DNA of 64,000 nt from Brevibacterium sp. UMB1308A (GTDB lineage: Bacteria > Actinomycetota > Actinomycetes > Actinomycetales > Brevibacteriaceae): the NCBI RefSeq assembly GCF_030230605.1, contig NZ_JASPDO010000007.1:23168-87167 (forward strand), in the 5' to 3' direction. The position numbers were made by a program, and so were the translations under genes. Below, piece by piece: positions 24,327 through 33,831 of this stretch; the first letter of the stretch is position 1; each line of letters starts with the position of its first letter. Below the pieces are notes generated by a model that saw nothing but the letters and a program-made list of their open reading frames with translations, made no database searches and had not been told where the DNA came from.

Positions 24327-27300
24327 GTTTCAAAAACGGGAACGTGAGCGTCTGGCGGATCGTGGTGGCCGTGAGCATCATGACCACCCGGTCCACCCCC
24401 AGGCCAAGACCACCCATGGGTGGGGCGCCCATTTCAAGGGCGGTGAGGAACGCTTCGTCAACCTCCATGGCTTCGGGGTCACCCGCCGCAGCCGCCAGTG
24501 ACTGCTCGGTCAAACGTTCACGCTGAATCATGGGGTCGATGAGTTCCGAATACGCGGTGCCCACTTCCATCCCAAACGCCACCAGGTCCCACTGTTCGGA
24601 TACGCGACTGTCGCGCCTACCCGGACGGGCCAAAGGCGACTTCTCGGCCGGGAAGTCGTAGTAGAACGTGGGCTCAACGGTCTGTTTTTCGACCAGTTCG
24701 TCGTACAGCTCCATGAGCATATACGCCTGGGAAGCGTCCGTGGGAATCTCGATACCGGCACGCGCGCACTCTGCGCGATACACCTCGGGGGCGGTATCCA
24801 AAGTGAGTTCCTGACCCACGGCGCGTGACACTGCTTCGTGGATCGTCATGGACCGCCACGAACCCGGCAGATACAGCTCTTGCACCTGGCCTGTAGCGTC
24901 CCGGTACTTGGCAACCGGTTCACTGTTGACGGCCCGGGCCGCGTTTTCAATGAGGGCGATGGTGAGGCGCTCCATGTCGTGATACGTCAGCCCGGAAGCG
25001 TACGCTTCAAGAGATGTGAACTCCGGGTTGTGGGTGGCGTCAACCCCTTCGTTGCGGAAGTTTCGGCCGATCTCAAAAATCCTGTCCATTCCACCCACCA
25101 TGAGGCGTTTGAGGTACAGCTCGGGTGCAATGCGCAGTGACAGATCCATGTCATAAGCGTTGATGTGAGTAGTAAACGGCCTAGCTGCCGCACCCCCGTG
25201 CACCGTGTGCAGCATAGGGGTCTCAACCTCCATGTACGACTGGGCGTGCAGAGTGTCGCGCAAGGACCGGATTGCAGAAGACCTTGCCACCAGAACGTCT
25301 CTCGCGCCCACATCAGTGAGCAGGTCCAGCGACCGGTTGGTGCGGCGTTCTTCTTCACCCACTGGGTGCCCCAACGCAGGCGTGGGGCGGATGGCCTTTG
25401 CCAGCAGAGTGAACTGTTCAACGAACACTGACAACTCACCGTGATCGGTGGTTCCCACGTGACCGGTGACACTCAGAAAATCGCCCACGTCGAACAGGCT
25501 CACGTGCCAGTCGCTCACGTCTGAACGGTTCCACACGGTCTGTACGAACGCGCCATCTTGTTCAATATCCATGAAAACCAAGCCGCCAAAGCGCCTGCGT
25601 GACCGAACACGGCCGCGGACGGTCACCTCGGCGGCGGTGAGGGTGCCCGGCGCCGGAACTGGGCGGTTCTGCATGTTCAAAGCCAGCACCGAGGTGGTGG
25701 AAGCCGGGCCCTCAACCGGGTAGGTTTCGACGCCCGCAGATTCCAGCGCGTGTTTGTGTTCGATCCGGTGGCGCTGTTGGGATGACCAGGTGTGTTGGGG
25801 TGACGGCGGGCGGATGAATTCGTGGTCGAGTTCTTTTACACGGGTGAGGAAATCGGCCGAGGTGATTGTCGGTTGTGTGCCAAAGAGCGGAGTAGGCGTG
25901 GACTGGGTGAGGCTCGCCCACACCCAGGCGAGGATGGCGCGCAGGCTGGGTGGCGGAATGAAGCCTTCGGCTACACCCATCGAATAGAGCGCGTGGAACA
26001 CCACCATGGTGTCGTCGAATGCGACCCACCTGGGAGACCACTGCGGCTGGTATTTTTGATTGGCCCGGTAAAGCGATTCGATCTGGAACGACCTGGATGC
26101 GACTTTCAGGAGCCGGTCGCTTGCCCGGGTCAGAGGTCCGGCGCGCAGTTCGTCGGTGGCCACAAACACGTCACGGAACACGGCAAAGTTCAGCGAAATG
26201 TGCTTAATGCCCATGTCGCGGCCCTGAAGGGCGGCTTGTGCCACAAGAAAGTCCGTGATGCCAGGGACGGCTGTGGGGGAGTGCACCATCACGTCGAGGG
26301 AGAGCCCATTGCGTCCCCACGGGACGAAGCTTAAGAAGCCAATAGGATAGCCGGAACTGTCGCATGCCCATGCGATGACGGAGTTAGAATCGGCCGGGTC
26401 GCCAAGACGTCCCAATGCCATTGAGAAGCCGCGTTCAACCTGATCGTGACGCCACGCGTTGCGGCAGTTTTCTAACTGTGCCAGAAGGTCGGTGGGAAGG
26501 TCGCGAGCGCGCGCCACTTTTGCCGTGATTCCTTCACGGTTCATACGCCTGATGGTTTTGCGAATATTGGCCAAGGCAGGGCTAGAAACGTTGAAGTCTG
26601 CCGTGTTGATGATTGCTTCGTCGCCGATCGCAACAATTGACAGCCCTATGCCTCTGTACAGGCGTGCTGATTCTTGTGAACACGCCAAAACAACAGGGCG
26701 AGCTCCTACCGAACGACAGTGGGCATGCCACGCTTCAATTGCGTGTGGCCAGGAAGAGGGATCACCTACAGGGTCGCCACTTGCGACAAAGACATTTCCT
26801 ACCGCGCCATACAGAACAGCAGCTTTGCGGTCGGCAGAAAACACTGCGCTCTTGTCACGACGGGTCGCGAAATACGCCAAGGAATCTTGGTCACCGAAGT
26901 CGAGAACCATGCGGCGAATCTCGAGTTCTTCAGCAGGCGTGATGGGGGCCGGTTTGGCCTTAATGCGGAACATGACGATGAGCGCCCAGATGAGCGCTAA
27001 AGCTGAAATAGCGCCACAGATATAGAACACGATGAACGACGTGGGGTGTTGCCCATCCGTGATCGAGCTGAGTCCTGTTGTGGATCCAATAGCTGCCGAG
27101 AACGCAAATGTTACACGCTCACTCCACGTGCCTGAACCAACTGGGGTCAGAGCAGAAGCGAGTAGGGCGACCAGAAAAGACACCGCCAAACCAGAGAGCA
27201 AAATGCCCAGCGCTTTGAGGAAGTTGGTGGTGCGAATCCGCCCTGGGAATGCAGGTCGCATGATGATGATGAGGACCAACGACACGAGGTTGCAGATAAA

Positions 27301-27690
27301 CGCAGCAACCATGAACGGGAAGCTGAAGAAAAGCGCGTCGAGCGGGCTGGTGACGGAAATATGCAACTCGTATTCCGGGCCCAGAGACACGACTGCCGTC
27401 GTGTTCAGAAACGTTGCGAGTACGCTCAACACCGCGACCACCAGCATGGCAGTGTGAGCGACGCGCAGCCTGCGGGCTGCCGTTGTCGCTACGGCGATAA
27501 GAAACACCACAGCGACCAAGGACGGTTCAGCCGGAACCGTGAAAAGGGAGAAGAAAATGTATCCCGCGTCTGCGACGTTGCTTAAACGAATCGGGATCGT
27601 CAAGGTGGTCCACACAGCAGCCAAAACGTAGAGCCAGATAAATACCCGGGCCAAGGTTTCGGTTTTGCGTGGAGACGTGCGCTGAGTCAT
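24313..27690 (-). CDS. lysX: LysX: fused MprF-like lysyl-phosphatidylglycerol synthase and lysyl-tRNA synthetase
   Basis: 1125 residues. N-terminal part (1-250) has about six membrane helices, followed by the DUF2156/MprF aminoacyl-transferase domain (about 265-560; GAVGNVFVASGDPVGDPSSW, MVHSPTAVPGITDFLV). The C-terminal part is a class II lysyl-tRNA synthetase with an OB fold (about 685-780), motif 2 FRNEGVDATHNPEFTSLEAY and motif 3 GLGLGVDRVVMML. In mycobacteria LysX charges tRNA-Lys and transfers lysine to phosphatidylglycerol, reducing membrane negative charge and sensitivity to cationic peptides. The domains and order are the same here. This is probably not the housekeeping LysS. Confidence 0.93.
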   Translation of the reverse strand: MTQRTSPRKTETLARVFIWLYVLAAVWTTLTIPIRLSNVADAGYIFFSLFTVPAEPSLVAVVFLIAVATTAARRLRVAHTAMLVVAVLSVLATFLNTTAVVSLGPEYELHISVTSPLDALFFSFPFMVAAFICNLVSLVLIIIMRPAFPGRIRTTNFLKALGILLSGLAVSFLVALLASALTPVGSGTWSERVTFAFSAAIGSTTGLSSITDGQHPTSFIVFYICGAISALALIWALIVMFRIKAKPAPITPAEELEIRRMVLDFGDQDSLAYFATRRDKSAVFSADRKAAVLYGAVGNVFVASGDPVGDPSSWPHAIEAWHAHCRSVGARPVVLACSQESARLYRGIGLSIVAIGDEAIINTADFNVSSPALANIRKTIRRMNREGITAKVARARDLPTDLLAQLENCRNAWRHDQVERGFSMALGRLGDPADSNSVIAWACDSSGYPIGFLSFVPWGRNGLSLDVMVHSPTAVPGITDFLVAQAALQGRDMGIKHISLNFAVFRDVFVATDELRAGPLTRASDRLLKVASRSFQIESLYRANQKYQPQWSPRWVAFDDTMVVFHALYSMGVAEGFIPPPSLRAILAWVWASLTQSTPTPLFGTQPTITSADFLTRVKELDHEFIRPPSPQHTWSSQQRHRIEHKHALESAGVETYPVEGPASTTSVLALNMQNRPVPAPGTLTAAEVTVRGRVRSRRRFGGLVFMDIEQDGAFVQTVWNRSDVSDWHVSLFDVGDFLSVTGHVGTTDHGELSVFVEQFTLLAKAIRPTPALGHPVGEEERRTNRSLDLLTDVGARDVLVARSSAIRSLRDTLHAQSYMEVETPMLHTVHGGAAARPFTTHINAYDMDLSLRIAPELYLKRLMVGGMDRIFEIGRNFRNEGVDATHNPEFTSLEAYASGLTYHDMERLTIALIENAARAVNSEPVAKYRDATGQVQELYLPGSWRSMTIHEAVSRAVGQELTLDTAPEVYRAECARAGIEIPTDASQAYMLMELYDELVEKQTVEPTFYYDFPAEKSPLARPGRRDSRVSEQWDLVAFGMEVGTAYSELIDPMIQRERLTEQSLAAAAGDPEAMEVDEAFLTALEMGAPPMGGLGLGVDRVVMMLTATTIRQTLTFPFLKPTGN

Positions 27691-27766
27691 ATGGCAACTT
27701 TACTGAAAACAGCACGAGGCTGGATGGCGAAACGGCGATAGATGCGGTGAGGATTACAATAGATCT

Positions 27767-28480
27767 GTGAAATGGGTAATCGTTCCCGGGTTGAGCCTCT
27801 TACCGGAAGACTACAGAGGCTTGAGCGAACTTCTTCCTGGTCCTGTAGAAGTGATCGACGCGTGGGAACACGACCCAACGGGCGACATCGAAGATGTGCG
27901 AAAAGCGGTTGATACCAGCGAACCGTTTGCTCTGATTGGCCATTCTGTTGGTGGCGTTACTGCCTTGGAGTGGGCATTGAAATACCCCAAGGACATCACC
28001 CGATTGGTTCTTCTTGATCCTTCTGCGCCACTGACCTTTATGGGTGGTTGGTTGACGCGGGGGACTGTTTTTGAACGTTTTGCAGCCCCGGTCGTGGACA
28101 AGGTGGCGGGGGCTCTCACACCGTGGGGCGCGCAGATTCGCAAACATCTATTCACCCGCGCCGCCGGTCTAGCAGATCACCTGCCACGCACCCACGCCAC
28201 GCACAGGTTTGTGAGTCGCCCGGGCCTCCAAACGGTTGTGGACCAGTGGTTTTCGAGTTGGGAGCAGGAATACCGGTTAAGTTCATTGCTCATGTCCAAT
28301 CATGTGCTCGACCGCAGGCTACGCCCCATTATTGTGTGTTCCTCCGGCAGCGCTCGCGCGGTGTCAGTGGCAAAACAGCGCCGGCTCGCGCGCCTTATCG
28401 GAGCTGAGCTTCACATCGCTGAAGGTGCCGACCACATGTTCCCAGTCACCGAACCTCAACGGGTCATTGCCGCTCTGTAG
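27767..28480 (+). CDS. Alpha/beta-hydrolase
   Basis: 237 residues. The start WVIVPGLSLLPEDYRGL, nucleophile elbow GHSVGG (about residue 63-68), and final EGADHMFPVTEP supplying the catalytic His define an alpha/beta-hydrolase. No lid signature allows a substrate to be named. GTG 27767 is the start. Its last 17 bases overlap the convergent methyltransferase gene. Confidence 0.8.
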   Translation: MKWVIVPGLSLLPEDYRGLSELLPGPVEVIDAWEHDPTGDIEDVRKAVDTSEPFALIGHSVGGVTALEWALKYPKDITRLVLLDPSAPLTFMGGWLTRGTVFERFAAPVVDKVAGALTPWGAQIRKHLFTRAAGLADHLPRTHATHRFVSRPGLQTVVDQWFSSWEQEYRLSSLLMSNHVLDRRLRPIIVCSSGSARAVSVAKQRRLARLIGAELHIAEGADHMFPVTEPQRVIAAL

Positions 28481-29312
28481 GTTTGCGCCATACGGATATT
28501 TTTACGGCTACCGTCGCCGAGGTGGGTAATTGGGAACCCGTGACCGTTTCCGTTGATAAGTGCCGGGCAGACGGTGTCATGAAGATGAGGTCGCGTGCTA
28601 AGTCCGGGGTGAGTTTGCAGTCATAAGAAATGACAGACTCACCCACCGACTCGAACATGTGCAGTGCCCGGTTTAACCGTTCGTCTTTGCGCGGATCGAT
28701 CCCCACCATTTCCGTGCTTGCGCGGAGTTCCTGCAAATGTTGTGGTTCGGGCGTCACCACCACTGTGTGGCCGCCGGGGGCCAGCACGCGGTAAAACTCC
28801 GGCCCGTTACGGGGTGAGAAAACATCGAGCACCACATCGATCGTGCTGTCCATGAGCGGAAAATCCCGGAACACGTCCCATGTAAAGGCAGTGATATCCG
28901 GGTGAGCCCGGGCTGCTAAGCGCACGGCTCGGGTGGCAGTGTCGAACCCCAGCCCAACCGTAGGTGCCCCCAAGGTTTCCATCAGACCGCCGAGGTAGTA
29001 CCCGGTCCCACAACCAACGTCCAGAAGGTGCGTGTGAGGCAGGGTTGCGACGACCTCGGCGAGGGAATCCTTTAACGGCGCGTACGCGCCGGAGGCGAGA
29101 AACCGGTCACGTGCCAACACCATGTCAGTACTGTCCCCACTTGTGGGAGCGGGGCCCGAAAGCAGACTAAGGTAGCCCTGACGCGCTATGTTAAACGAGT
29201 GCCGGTGAGCGCACGCCACCTGCGAACCGTGTACGTGTAGACGCTGATCGGGTTCACCTCGGCGGGCACACACAGGGCAGCGCAACAAGTCATAAGCAGG
29301 ATGTGCAGTCAC
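28464..29312 (-). CDS. rlmA: 23S rRNA (guanine-N1)-methyltransferase, RlmA family
   Basis: 282 residues. N-terminal zinc ribbon (CPVC...VACAHRHSFNIARQGYLSLL) is diagnostic of RlmA proteins; the SAM-binding motif LLDVGCGTGYYLGGL is near residue 97-111, followed by FDTATRAVRLAARAHPDI and VVLDVFSPRNGPEF. RlmA(I) methylates G745 and RlmA(II)/TlrB G748 of 23S rRNA, the latter giving tylosin resistance; being actinobacterial, this is more likely RlmA(II)-like, but sequence alone does not settle it. Confidence 0.85.
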   Translation of the reverse strand: MTAHPAYDLLRCPVCARRGEPDQRLHVHGSQVACAHRHSFNIARQGYLSLLSGPAPTSGDSTDMVLARDRFLASGAYAPLKDSLAEVVATLPHTHLLDVGCGTGYYLGGLMETLGAPTVGLGFDTATRAVRLAARAHPDITAFTWDVFRDFPLMDSTIDVVLDVFSPRNGPEFYRVLAPGGHTVVVTPEPQHLQELRASTEMVGIDPRKDERLNRALHMFESVGESVISYDCKLTPDLARDLIFMTPSARHLSTETVTGSQLPTSATVAVKISVWRKPTERQ

Positions 29313-29364
29313 GGTGTCATTCTACGAGGAGCGTCATGAGGCCAAAGAAACATGGAGAGGAAAC

Positions 29365-30141
29365 ATGGACACACTGAACGTCACGCGCATGGGGGAGCAA
29401 GGCCCAACTCTGGTGTTTCTGCACGGACTCATGGGGCGTGGGAAGAACTTCACCGGTGTTGCCAAAGAGCTCAGTAAAGACTTCCGAATGGTCCTCATTG
29501 ACCTGCCGAACCACGGTGAGTCGTATTGGACTGAGACGTTCAGCTACACGGACATGGCCCAGGCGGTTGCCGATGAGATCAAGGCTGATGCACCCGTTTA
29601 TCTTCTGGGGCACTCCATGGGCGGAAAAGTAGCGATGACGCTTGCGCTCACAGAGCCTGAACTCGTTGACAAGCTCATTATTGAGGACATTTCTCCCCAG
29701 GCCGGAGGCGACATGGGGGAGTTCGTGCACTTGTTGGGCACTCTCAAAAAGCTTGATGTGGACAGTTTGACCTCGCGGGCGGAAGCTCATGAGCGTATCG
29801 CTGAGGACATTCCTAAGGAGTCTGTGCGTGGCTTCTTGTTGCAGAACCTTCGTCGGAGCGGTGACGGATTTGAGTGGCAACCGAACCTGGACCTCCTGTT
29901 CGACAGCCTCAAAGATATCGGCGACTTCCCCTCAATTGACGCCACTTACGACCGCAAAGTGCTGTGGATGGTAGGGGAGAACTCAGCATACGGTGACCCT
30001 AAGTTCCTTCCCCTTGTGCGTGAGTACTTCCCACGAGCTGTACGGCTCGTGATCCGCGACGCGGGGCACTGGATCCATTCGGAACAACCGCAGGTGTTTG
30101 TCGATGCAGTGCGCGCGTTTCTTCTTGCGGGTGACGATTGA
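29365..30141 (+). CDS. Alpha/beta-hydrolase, YbfF-like esterase
   Basis: 258 residues from ATG 29365 (GGAGAGGAAAC upstream; the earlier in-frame ATGs lack this). Motifs: FLHGLMGRGKNF oxyanion region, DLPNHGES, nucleophile GHSMGGKVAM, and RDAGHWIHSEQPQVF with the catalytic His. Pattern matches YbfF-type acyl-CoA/short-chain esterases. Divergent from rlmA with about 50 bases between. Confidence 0.82.
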   Translation: MDTLNVTRMGEQGPTLVFLHGLMGRGKNFTGVAKELSKDFRMVLIDLPNHGESYWTETFSYTDMAQAVADEIKADAPVYLLGHSMGGKVAMTLALTEPELVDKLIIEDISPQAGGDMGEFVHLLGTLKKLDVDSLTSRAEAHERIAEDIPKESVRGFLLQNLRRSGDGFEWQPNLDLLFDSLKDIGDFPSIDATYDRKVLWMVGENSAYGDPKFLPLVREYFPRAVRLVIRDAGHWIHSEQPQVFVDAVRAFLLAGDD

Positions 30142-30211
30142 CACGTGCGGAAAACCGCTGATCGCACGGGCTGGTGGCATATCGTTGGAACGGAAATGAA
30201 GAGGAGTGACA

Positions 30212-30664
30212 GTGACACTATCTGCTGATGTTCCGTCGGAACTGCACGACATTGTCCGTGATTTTGCACAGACACCAGAGGAACAACGCGTGGAGTTGTT
30301 GCTTGAGTTCTCCGATGAGATCCCCGAACTCCCGCAACGCTACGCAGATAACCCGGATCTTTTAGAGCCAGTTCCCGAATGCCAGTCACCGATCTTCTTT
30401 ATCGCAGAAGTCGATGGTACGGGAGAAGATGCGCGCGTTTCACTGTTCTTTTCTGCTCCGGCTGAAGCTCCGACAACCCGCGGATTCGCAGGCATTTTAA
30501 CGGAAGGGTTGGACGGTGCCACGGCCCGTCAAGTGCAGGCCGTGCCGGAAGATTTTGCACTACAACTATCGCTCACTTCGCTGGTGAGCCCGCTGAGGCT
30601 AAACGGTATGACCGGAATGCTTGCGCGTATCCAGCGACAGGTGAAGGAGAAAGCTCAACTGTGA
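30212..30664 (+). CDS. sufE: SufE-family sulfur acceptor protein
   Basis: 150 residues. The active site region PVPECQSPIFFIAEV contains the persulfide-accepting Cys; surrounding ELLLEFSDEIPELPQRY and LDGATARQVQAVPEDF are typical of actinobacterial SufE. It activates the cysteine desulfurase SufS and takes its sulfane sulfur for Fe-S assembly. Start GTG 30212 is chosen: GAGGA lies six bases upstream, whereas the GTG at 30206 abuts it. The suf operon itself is not in the window. Overlaps the DUF368 gene by four bases (GTGA). Confidence 0.87.
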   Translation: MTLSADVPSELHDIVRDFAQTPEEQRVELLLEFSDEIPELPQRYADNPDLLEPVPECQSPIFFIAEVDGTGEDARVSLFFSAPAEAPTTRGFAGILTEGLDGATARQVQAVPEDFALQLSLTSLVSPLRLNGMTGMLARIQRQVKEKAQL

Positions 30665-31626
30665 CTCACCCAAAACGATCGATCAAGCTCATGCCGTTTG
30701 ACTTTGTGCGCGGCTTTCTCATTGGCCTTGTTGAACTGGTGCCCGGCGTTTCCGGTGGCACGATTGCCCTGGTGACTGGGATTTACGATGAGCTCATCGC
30801 CTCTGCAGTCGCGTTTCTTCATGCGTGTAAGCGACTCGTGACTGGACCGGACCGGGTTCACGGATTTATGCATGAACTGCGCAATGTGCAGTGGGGGCTA
30901 CTCATTCCGGTGTTCTTGGGAATGGTGACGGCTGTCTTTTCGATCGCCGGAATCATGAGCTCTTTTGTGACGAACTCCCCGGAACATGCTCGTGGCCTCT
31001 TTTTTGGCCTGGTGATCGTTTCTATCTATGTGCCAGTATCCATGGCCTATGACAGTGCGGTTGAACGTAACATCAACACAGCCAAAACGTGGATAGGTGG
31101 CGCGGTTGCTTTTGTGATCGCAACGATTGTTGCATTTGTCCTAGTGGGTCAAGCTGGTGGTGGAGTCGTAGCGCATCCGCCTGCGTGGATTGTTATTGTG
31201 ACAGCCACGATTGCGATTTGCGCGCTTGTGGTGCCGGGAGTTTCCGGATCGTTCTTCCTTTTGGCCGTTGGCTTGTACACCACCACACTTGATGCCGTTC
31301 ACCAGCGCGATTGGGGCTACCTTGGTGTCTTCATGCTGGGTGCGGTGATCGGTCTAGCGTCCTTTGTTCAGCTTCTGCAATTCTTGCTGAAACGCTTCCG
31401 CCTGGTCACACTTATGGCCATGGCCGGGCTCATGCTTGGATCTGTGCGTGCTCTGTGGCCATGGCAACAGTCCCCAGACCCATCAGCACCTGGAGAGCTT
31501 GTAGCGCCGTATGCGCCGGTCGCCGGCCCCATCTTGCTCATGCTGGTGGGTGGCGTGATTGTGGTGGTCATGATTGCGGTCGAAAAGTTCGTGCAGTCGC
31601 CTTCACCGCAGCCACAACAGCAATAA
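30661..31626 (+). CDS. DUF368 membrane protein (PopT-type polyprenyl-phosphate transporter)
   Basis: 321 residues with 8-9 membrane helices. The DUF368 repeat is visible twice: RGFLIGLVELVPGVSGGTIALVTGIYDELI near the start and ALVVPGVSGSFFLLAVGLYTTTL in the second half. DUF368 proteins (PopT) were recently shown to flip undecaprenyl phosphate back into the cell, recycling the lipid carrier of wall synthesis; that is family knowledge. Starts GTG overlapping the sufE stop. Its last 59 bases overlap the convergent DUF808 gene. Confidence 0.87.
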   Translation: MTHPKRSIKLMPFDFVRGFLIGLVELVPGVSGGTIALVTGIYDELIASAVAFLHACKRLVTGPDRVHGFMHELRNVQWGLLIPVFLGMVTAVFSIAGIMSSFVTNSPEHARGLFFGLVIVSIYVPVSMAYDSAVERNINTAKTWIGGAVAFVIATIVAFVLVGQAGGGVVAHPPAWIVIVTATIAICALVVPGVSGSFFLLAVGLYTTTLDAVHQRDWGYLGVFMLGAVIGLASFVQLLQFLLKRFRLVTLMAMAGLMLGSVRALWPWQQSPDPSAPGELVAPYAPVAGPILLMLVGGVIVVVMIAVEKFVQSPSPQPQQQ

Positions 31627-32545
31627 CCAGAAGGCCCCACACGAGTCCCACCACCATGGCTACAACGGTTTCGCCCAACCAGTTAAGGACACCGCCCACT
31701 ACGGGGATGTCAATAAAAATATGACCGACAGCGTGAGCGATGTGAAGCGGTAAGTGGAGTCCCAGCTCATCTGCACCCACGAGGAGGATGTGGCCACCGA
31801 CCCAGAGCATCGCGAAAACTCCCACGATTGTGAGGGTGCTTAACAGCTTAGGCATTGCGTTGACCAGGAAGGTTCCTAGCTTTTGGGTAGCGGGTTTTTG
31901 GGCGAGGCGTAAACCGATGTCGTCCATTTTGACGATTAATCCCACCACTCCGTAAACCGCGATCGTAATGAAGAGCGCGACCGCGATCAGAATGGCCGTG
32001 CGCATGAGCAGCGGTTCGGAGATGACTTCGTTGAGTGAGATCACCATGATCTCAGTCGACAGAATGAAGTCGGTGACGATTGCAGAACGCACCAGCTGTT
32101 TTTCGGCAGCGTCTGCGCGAACAGGATGTTCATCCTGCTTCTCCTGGTTCGATTCTTCCTGAGTGGAGTTGTCGTCGTGGCCAGTTCTATGAGTGAGTTT
32201 GTGCCAAATCTTTTCGGCACCTTCAAAACACAGGTACGTTCCACCAATCATGAGAAGCGGGGTGAGCAGGAACGGAGCAAACGCGCTGAGCAAAAGAGCC
32301 AGTGGCAAAATAATGACCAGCTTGTTGACGATCGAACCCGTCGCGATTTTTCGGATGATCGGCAGTTCACGAGCTGGCTCCACCCCAGAGACATACTGAG
32401 GAGTCACCGCGGCATCGTCGACCACCACACCTGCCGCTTTAGCGCTGGTCTTGGCAGCACCCACCGCAACGTCGTCGACGCTAGCTGCCGCCATACGTGC
32501 GATTGCTGCGATGTCGTCGAGTAGAGCTACAAGCCCACCACTCAT
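31568..32545 (-). CDS. DUF808 (YedI-like) membrane protein
   Basis: 325 residues from ATG 32545. Opens SGGLVALLDDIAAIARMAAASVDDVA and continues with a KAAGVVVDDAAVTPQYV segment, both diagnostic of DUF808. Four to five membrane helices follow, with a highly charged loop (HDDNSTQEESNQEKQDE) near residues 135-150. Function unknown. Divergent from tpx, 89 bases between the starts, and overlapping the DUF368 gene tail by 59 bases. Confidence 0.87.
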   Translation of the reverse strand: MSGGLVALLDDIAAIARMAAASVDDVAVGAAKTSAKAAGVVVDDAAVTPQYVSGVEPARELPIIRKIATGSIVNKLVIILPLALLLSAFAPFLLTPLLMIGGTYLCFEGAEKIWHKLTHRTGHDDNSTQEESNQEKQDEHPVRADAAEKQLVRSAIVTDFILSTEIMVISLNEVISEPLLMRTAILIAVALFITIAVYGVVGLIVKMDDIGLRLAQKPATQKLGTFLVNAMPKLLSTLTIVGVFAMLWVGGHILLVGADELGLHLPLHIAHAVGHIFIDIPVVGGVLNWLGETVVAMVVGLVWGLLVIAVVAAVKATARTFRPQS

Positions 32546-32634
32546 TGGGGCTCCTTCTGTGAATGTAAAGTGTGTTCGTGACGAGTTCACTTTACCCCCT
32601 TGCGCGGAGCGGGGATCACCGTAAGACTGGGGGC

Positions 32635-33126
32635 ATGGCTACTATCACGTTTCAAGGAAACCCAGTTACAACCAACGGAAACCTGCCTACCGGTTCAGCG
32701 CCCGAATTTGAACTGACCGGAACCGATCTCGAACCAGTTGCACTGTCGGACTACAAGGGCAAGCGTGTTGTTCTGAACATCTTCCCGTCAGTTGACACCG
32801 GGGTGTGTGCAAAGTCTGTGCGCACTTTTAATGAAAAAGCTACAGAGCTTGAGAACACTGTCGTAATCTGCGCTTCGAAGGACCTGCCGTTTGCTCTGGG
32901 TCGATTCTGCGGTGCAGAAGGAATCGACAACGTGGTGTCCGGTTCTGGTTTCCGTTCACCGTTTGGCGACGACTATGGCGTTGAAATGACCGACGGGCCG
33001 CTCAAGGGTCTGTACTCGCGCGCTGTTGTTGTGATCGATGAGAACGGCAAAATCGTGTACTCACAGCAAGTCGAAGAAATCGGGGAAGAACCAGACTACG
33101 ACGCTGCTTTGAGCGCTCTGAACTAA
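32635..33126 (+). CDS. tpx: Thiol peroxidase (Tpx, atypical 2-Cys peroxiredoxin)
   Basis: 163 residues. Peroxidatic Cys58 lies in [17 protein letters not shown] and the resolving Cys92 in GRFCGAEG; the spacing of 34 is as in E. coli Tpx (61/95). Reduces hydrogen and alkyl peroxides with thioredoxin. Start is ATG 32635; the extra upstream in-frame codons cover the promoter region. Its stop codon abuts that of the convergent deacetylase gene with no gap. Confidence 0.93.
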   Translation: MATITFQGNPVTTNGNLPTGSAPEFELTGTDLEPVALSDYKGKRVVLNIFPSVDTGVCAKSVRTFNEKATELENTVVICASKDLPFALGRFCGAEGIDNVVSGSGFRSPFGDDYGVEMTDGPLKGLYSRAVVVIDENGKIVYSQQVEEIGEEPDYDAALSALN

Positions 33127-33831
33127 TCACATGTCATAGACGCGAATTGCTAGCGCGTTAGCGACTCCCACCTCGGTCCCCGTTCCTGCCGTGAACTGAT
33201 CGAAGAGTTCCCGGGCCGTGGGGTAGTCATCACCGAGGTTGTCGAGATACACGCGGTGAGCCGCCAAAGACGCTACCCCAGCTTCGAACGGTTCGCCGGA
33301 AACATCGACGTAGTGGGTGGGGTTGTCTGCGCCGGTTACAAGGAGCTGGTGAGCCTTCCACGGTTCGCCAGCTCCTTGAAATATCCACGGGTTGTCAGCG
33401 TCCCTGATCGCATCAACCGTCGCTACGCCGCACGCCCGGTGGTCAACGTGGTTGAGTCCCCACCGGGCCTTAAGGTCAAAGTTGATGGTCATAACCGCGT
33501 CAGGGCGAAACTCGCGAATCTCTCGAGTGATCGCTTCGCGGACCTCGTGAGTTGGTTCAATCAGACCGTCTGGAAACTCCAAAACAGTCAGTTCAGCACC
33601 CACGATTCGGCACGCTTCTTCCTGCTCGGCAACGCGAATGCGTTTGCACTCGTCAGGTGCGATCGTGCGGATACCCGCCTCTCCAGCTGACAGCAGAACG
33701 TAGCGCACGCGCGCGCCCTGCTTGACCCATTTGGCCACGCACGCCGATCCGCCATATTCCATATCATCCGGGTGGGCAACAACGCATAAGACTCGCTCCA
33801 AGTCGGAGTCGTCAAAGTGCTTGAGCGTCAC
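33127..33831 (-). CDS. PIG-L/LmbE-family deacetylase
   Basis: 234 residues from GTG 33831, which overlaps the TGA of the PGRP amidase gene (GTGA). Zinc-site motifs AHPDDMEYGGS near residue 16 and NHVDHRACG near residue 126 are those of LmbE/PIG-L de-N-acetylases. Substrate could be a GlcNAc-containing glycan or lipid. The tight coupling to a peptidoglycan-recognition amidase suggests a cell-envelope sugar, an inference. A second PIG-L protein, MshB, is at 53015. Confidence 0.86.
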   Translation of the reverse strand: MTLKHFDDSDLERVLCVVAHPDDMEYGGSACVAKWVKQGARVRYVLLSAGEAGIRTIAPDECKRIRVAEQEEACRIVGAELTVLEFPDGLIEPTHEVREAITREIREFRPDAVMTINFDLKARWGLNHVDHRACGVATVDAIRDADNPWIFQGAGEPWKAHQLLVTGADNPTHYVDVSGEPFEAGVASLAAHRVYLDNLGDDYPTARELFDQFTAGTGTEVGVANALAIRVYDM

